Shown piece by piece: positions 5,330 to 7,192 of a stretch of 7,192 bases of DNA. The stretch comes from Gammaproteobacteria bacterium. GTDB taxonomy: Bacteria > Pseudomonadota > Gammaproteobacteria > UBA6429 > Thiohalophilaceae. The stretch's first letter is position 1, and the number at the start of each line of letters is the position of its first letter. Under the pieces are notes generated by a model. The model ran no database searches. It was not told the DNA's origin and was given only the letters and a program-made list of their open reading frames with translations. Location of the stretch: positions 1 to 7,192 of the forward strand of contig QILH01000124.1 of the NCBI GenBank assembly GCA_003233255.1, given 5' to 3'. The position numbers and the translations under genes were made by a program.

Positions 5330-6640
5330 TTAAGAATCGTTGATCAGGTAAGTGGGAATACGCAAGGTCTTGCCAATCTTTAGCTTATTACTTTTCAAAC
5401 CATTAACGCGACGTATCTCCGCCATACTCACCTGATAACGTTCGGCAATACCGCTCATGGTATCGCCCGAGGCGATGCGGTGTTTGCGATCTTTTAACGC
5501 TAACAAGGTACCAGGCGGTGGATTATTTTTGAAATAATTCAGCGTGCCATTAAAGATGGCCCGTGCCAGTTTTTGCTGATGCTTGCGGCTTCGCAGATTA
5601 CGCTCTTCTTTTGCATTGGAGATAAACGCCGTTTCAATCAATACCGAGGGAATGCCGGTTGCCCTTAACACACGGAAACCAGCTTGTTCGACATTCCGTT
5701 TATGTAAACGATTGACACTTTTCAAGCCCTTGATCATTTGCTTGGCCACATCATGGCTTTCTTCCATGGTCGAGTCTTTTAGCATATCAACCAGCACGCG
5801 TTTGAGTAACTCGTCTTTATTAGACAGCTTGACGCCGCCGATCAGGTCAGAACTGTTTTCAGATTCCGCCAGAAAACTGGCCATTTCCGAGCTGGCGCCA
5901 TTCTCCGATAACACAAACACCGAAGAACCATGGGCACGACGATCTTTGAAGGCATCGGCATGAATCGAAATGAATAAGTCGGCCTGCGCTTCACGCGCCC
6001 TGACAACCCGTTTACGCAGGGAAATATAATAATCGCCGGTACGAATCATTTTTGCCTTCATGCCCGGTTGCTTATTGATGAGAGTCCTGAGCTTTTTGGC
6101 AATGGCCAGCACCACATCTTTTTCTTTGGTGCCTCGCCGTCCGATCGCTCCGGGATCATCCCCGCCGTGTCCAGCATCAATGGCAATGATCACATCACGT
6201 GGTTTACCCGGGTTATTAATCTCACGACGAATGACTTTAGGCTTTTTGCTTTGTTCTGAGTCGATCAGGTCAACCACCAGACGGTGACCGTATTCGCCAT
6301 GCGGTTTGAGAACAAAACTTTTGGGTTTAATACTGCGTTTTAGATCCAGCACCACACGCAGATCATTCTTGCCGCGTTTGGCGTAGCGAATCTCTTTGAT
6401 AAAGGCGTCGCTATTTAACTCTGGCAGGTGACCGTTGAACTGGCTGTATTTGAGATCGATAACCAGCCGATGCGGTGATTTGAGTATAAACAGGCTGTGT
6501 TGAACCGGCGAATTCAGGTCAAACACCAGCCGAGTATGATCCGGTGCCGGCCATGTGCGCACACCCTCAACGGTGACCGCCTGAACCAGGCTCACCACAC
6601 CCCATAAGATCACTATAATGCCCGTGCGTAAAAAACGCAT
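5330..6640 (-). CDS. amiB: N-acetylmuramoyl-L-alanine amidase AmiB (AMIN-amidase-LysM)
   Basis: A 436-residue periplasmic zinc amidase that cuts the bond between N-acetylmuramic acid and L-alanine to split septal peptidoglycan in daughter-cell separation. Residues 1-21 form a signal peptide ending VQA. The AMIN domain (about 22-126) targets it to the septum. The Amidase_3 domain (about 151-370) has IDAGHGGDDPGA (154-165, H158), GTKEKDVVLA (170-179, E173), SIHADAF (225-231, H227) and ETAFISN (336-342, catalytic E336). The stretch ENGASSEMASFLAESENS (246-263) and the following helix match the autoinhibitory, EnvC-regulated insertion of AmiB and AmiC. A LysM domain (about 387-430) ends the protein. 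The start is ATG at 6640, with AAGGGG 7 bases upstream; the GTG at 6646 would be one base from that element. It normally precedes mutL; here three extra genes intervene. Confidence 0.96.
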   Translation of the reverse strand: MRFLRTGIIVILWGVVSLVQAVTVEGVRTWPAPDHTRLVFDLNSPVQHSLFILKSPHRLVIDLKYSQFNGHLPELNSDAFIKEIRYAKRGKNDLRVVLDLKRSIKPKSFVLKPHGEYGHRLVVDLIDSEQSKKPKVIRREINNPGKPRDVIIAIDAGHGGDDPGAIGRRGTKEKDVVLAIAKKLRTLINKQPGMKAKMIRTGDYYISLRKRVVRAREAQADLFISIHADAFKDRRAHGSSVFVLSENGASSEMASFLAESENSSDLIGGVKLSNKDELLKRVLVDMLKDSTMEESHDVAKQMIKGLKSVNRLHKRNVEQAGFRVLRATGIPSVLIETAFISNAKEERNLRSRKHQQKLARAIFNGTLNYFKNNPPPGTLLALKDRKHRIASGDTMSGIAERYQVSMAEIRRVNGLKSNKLKIGKTLRIPTYLINDS

Positions 6641-6647
6641 GACCACG

Positions 6648-6653
6648 CCCCTT
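6648..6653 (-). promoter_or_regulatory. Shine-Dalgarno of amiB
   Basis: AAGGGG on the minus strand stands 7 bases before the ATG at 6640 and 1 base before an in-frame GTG at 6646. The spacing decides in favour of ATG, which also gives a more ordinary signal peptide beginning MRFLRTG. Confidence 0.6.
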
Positions 6654-6671
6654 TGCTTTTACTCCATATTT

Positions 6672-6699
6672 ATTGTGCCAGATTTTTGAGATTTTTCAA
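6672..6699 (-). promoter_or_regulatory. Candidate sigma-70 promoter of amiB
   Basis: On the minus strand TTGAAA (6699-6694) is followed after 16 bases by CACAAT (6677-6672), four of six to the -10 consensus, and the -10 is preceded by TGG, giving an extended -10. Transcription would begin near 6665, with a leader of about 25 bases containing the AAGGGG. Plausible but a pattern match only; it would let amiB be expressed apart from tsaE. Confidence 0.4.
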
Positions 6700-6735
6700 G
6701 TCAAAATCTCTATATTTTTTAAATAGATAGAGATT
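6688..6735 (-). other. Two mutually exclusive AT-rich hairpins upstream of amiB
   Basis: The first stem pairs AATCTCTA with TAGAGATT across 6705-6735 and continues, after a two-base bulge, with TATTT/AAATA closing a three-base loop, 13 base pairs in all. The second pairs GAGATTTT (6688-6695) with AAAATCTC (6703-6710) round a seven-base loop. Both need 6705-6710, so only one can form at a time. Low GC content makes a strong intrinsic terminator unlikely, although the first hairpin is followed by TTTTGA on the minus strand. It lies between tsaE and amiB and could be a weak terminator or an attenuator. Confidence 0.4.
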
Positions 6736-6755
6736 GATCTTAATCCTTGATCTTA
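6734..6755. repeat. Direct repeat TTGATCTTA
   Basis: TTGATCTTA occurs at 6734-6742 and again at 6747-6755, starts 13 bases apart, just downstream of tsaE. Could be a pair of protein-binding sites, or chance in AT-rich DNA. Confidence 0.3.
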
Positions 6756-6780
6756 TATAAAATCTGAGGATTGCAAGGGC

Positions 6781-7192
6781 TTAAGTCGAAAAGTGGGATC
6801 GCACGGCCTGCAACCAGCCCTGGCCGATCTCACAGTGGGACTCGGCGTGCAACTGGCGCCCAGATGGACGATGTTTGATCGATAGCGTGATGGTGGGGGC
6901 CGGCAGCAAATCCATGCCGCGTTCGGGCCATTCGATAAGGCACACGTCGGTATGTTCAACCAGCTCGTCTATGCCAAGATATTCGAGCTCCTCAGGATCG
7001 ATCAACCGATATAAATCCATGTGGATGATGTTCAGGCCATCGAGTTCGTAGGGTTCGATCAGGGTATATGTCGGACTTTTTACCTTGCCACCGTGTCCTG
7101 AGGCTTGAATAAACCCTCGCGAGAAGGTGGTCTTACCGGCACCCAGGTTCCCCTGCAGGAAAATCACCAGGGGAGATTGCTGTGGGCGATGG
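6781..7192 (-). CDS. tsaE: tRNA t6A biosynthesis ATPase TsaE (5' end beyond window)
   Basis: Minus-strand reading gives 136 codons to a TAA stop; the reading frame is open to the right edge. TsaE is the P-loop ATPase of the TsaBDE complex that, with TsaC, makes threonylcarbamoyladenosine at A37 of ANN-decoding tRNAs. Visible motifs are the Walker A LQGNLGAGKTTFSRGF, the switch KSPTYTLIEPYEL, HMDLYRLIDPEELEYLGI with the Mg-linked aspartate, and LIEWPERG. These match E. coli TsaE closely in order and spacing. A GTG at 7167 is not the start, because it would begin right before the P-loop and coding continues upstream (HRPQQSPL). By comparison with the 153-residue E. coli protein about 20 N-terminal residues are missing. 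In related bacteria the gene before it is nnr (yjeF), which would lie outside. Confidence 0.96.
   Translation of the reverse strand, partial: HRPQQSPLVIFLQGNLGAGKTTFSRGFIQASGHGGKVKSPTYTLIEPYELDGLNIIHMDLYRLIDPEELEYLGIDELVEHTDVCLIEWPERGMDLLPAPTITLSIKHRPSGRQLHAESHCEIGQGWLQAVRSHFST

Noticed and set aside
3449..5333. GAATTAA at both edges of the inserted block (3449-3455 and 5327-5333) as target-site duplication
   Set aside because: Seven AT-rich bases recur easily by chance, one copy lies inside the palindrome, and no transposase or integrase is present.
5583..6287. Several plus-strand open frames opposite amiB
   Set aside because: Antisense shadows of a well-conserved gene, with no ribosome binding sites or domain signatures.
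6641..6646. GTG at 6646 as amiB start (two residues longer)
   Set aside because: It lies one base from the AAGGGG element, too close; ATG at 6640 has a 7-base spacing.
7165..7167. GTG at 7167 as tsaE start
   Set aside because: The reading frame stays open to the window edge, and this start would remove the strand before the P-loop and the normal N-terminal residues.

Overview
The window carries a chromosomal housekeeping cluster of a gammaproteobacterium. All the core genes lie on the minus strand, so in transcription order (right to left) they are tsaE, amiB, mutL, miaA, hfq and hflX. This is the classical gammaproteobacterial tsaE-amiB-mutL-miaA-hfq-hflX order. The protein sequences (Hfq with its YKH core, an AMIN-amidase-LysM AmiB, and a MutL without an intact endonuclease motif) also point to Gammaproteobacteria. 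I cannot name the genus.

Layout, left to right: hflX (N-terminal part only; its 3' end lies beyond the left edge; TTG start) at 1-317; hfq at 356-604, with its own candidate promoter in the 153-base gap before miaA; miaA at 758-1705; mutL at 1722-3389; a 153-base spacer with a terminator-like palindrome; a three-gene block that interrupts the usual amiB-mutL junction (3390-5329); amiB at 5330-6640; a 140-base AT-rich spacer with two overlapping hairpins; and tsaE (5' end beyond the right edge) at 6781-7192.

The interrupting block has a MipA/OmpV-family outer-membrane protein on the minus strand (3543-4421). Divergently from it run a four-helix DUF2975 membrane protein (4589-5101) and a small Cro/CI-type regulator (5112-5327), which form a tight two-gene operon. 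The last gene converges on amiB with only two bases between the stop codons. The divergent spacer (4422-4588) holds a good sigma-70-like promoter for the outer-membrane gene, with a TTGATA/TATCAA inverted repeat lying on its -10 and -35 elements.

The core genes serve tRNA modification (TsaE for t6A, MiaA for i6A), septal peptidoglycan splitting (AmiB), mismatch repair (MutL), small-RNA regulation (Hfq) and ribosome rescue (HflX). The inserted block is the least explained part. It may be a small regulated envelope module, but no function can be assigned from sequence alone. No tRNA, rRNA, CRISPR array or transposase gene was seen, and no gene-free stretch exceeds about 170 bases.
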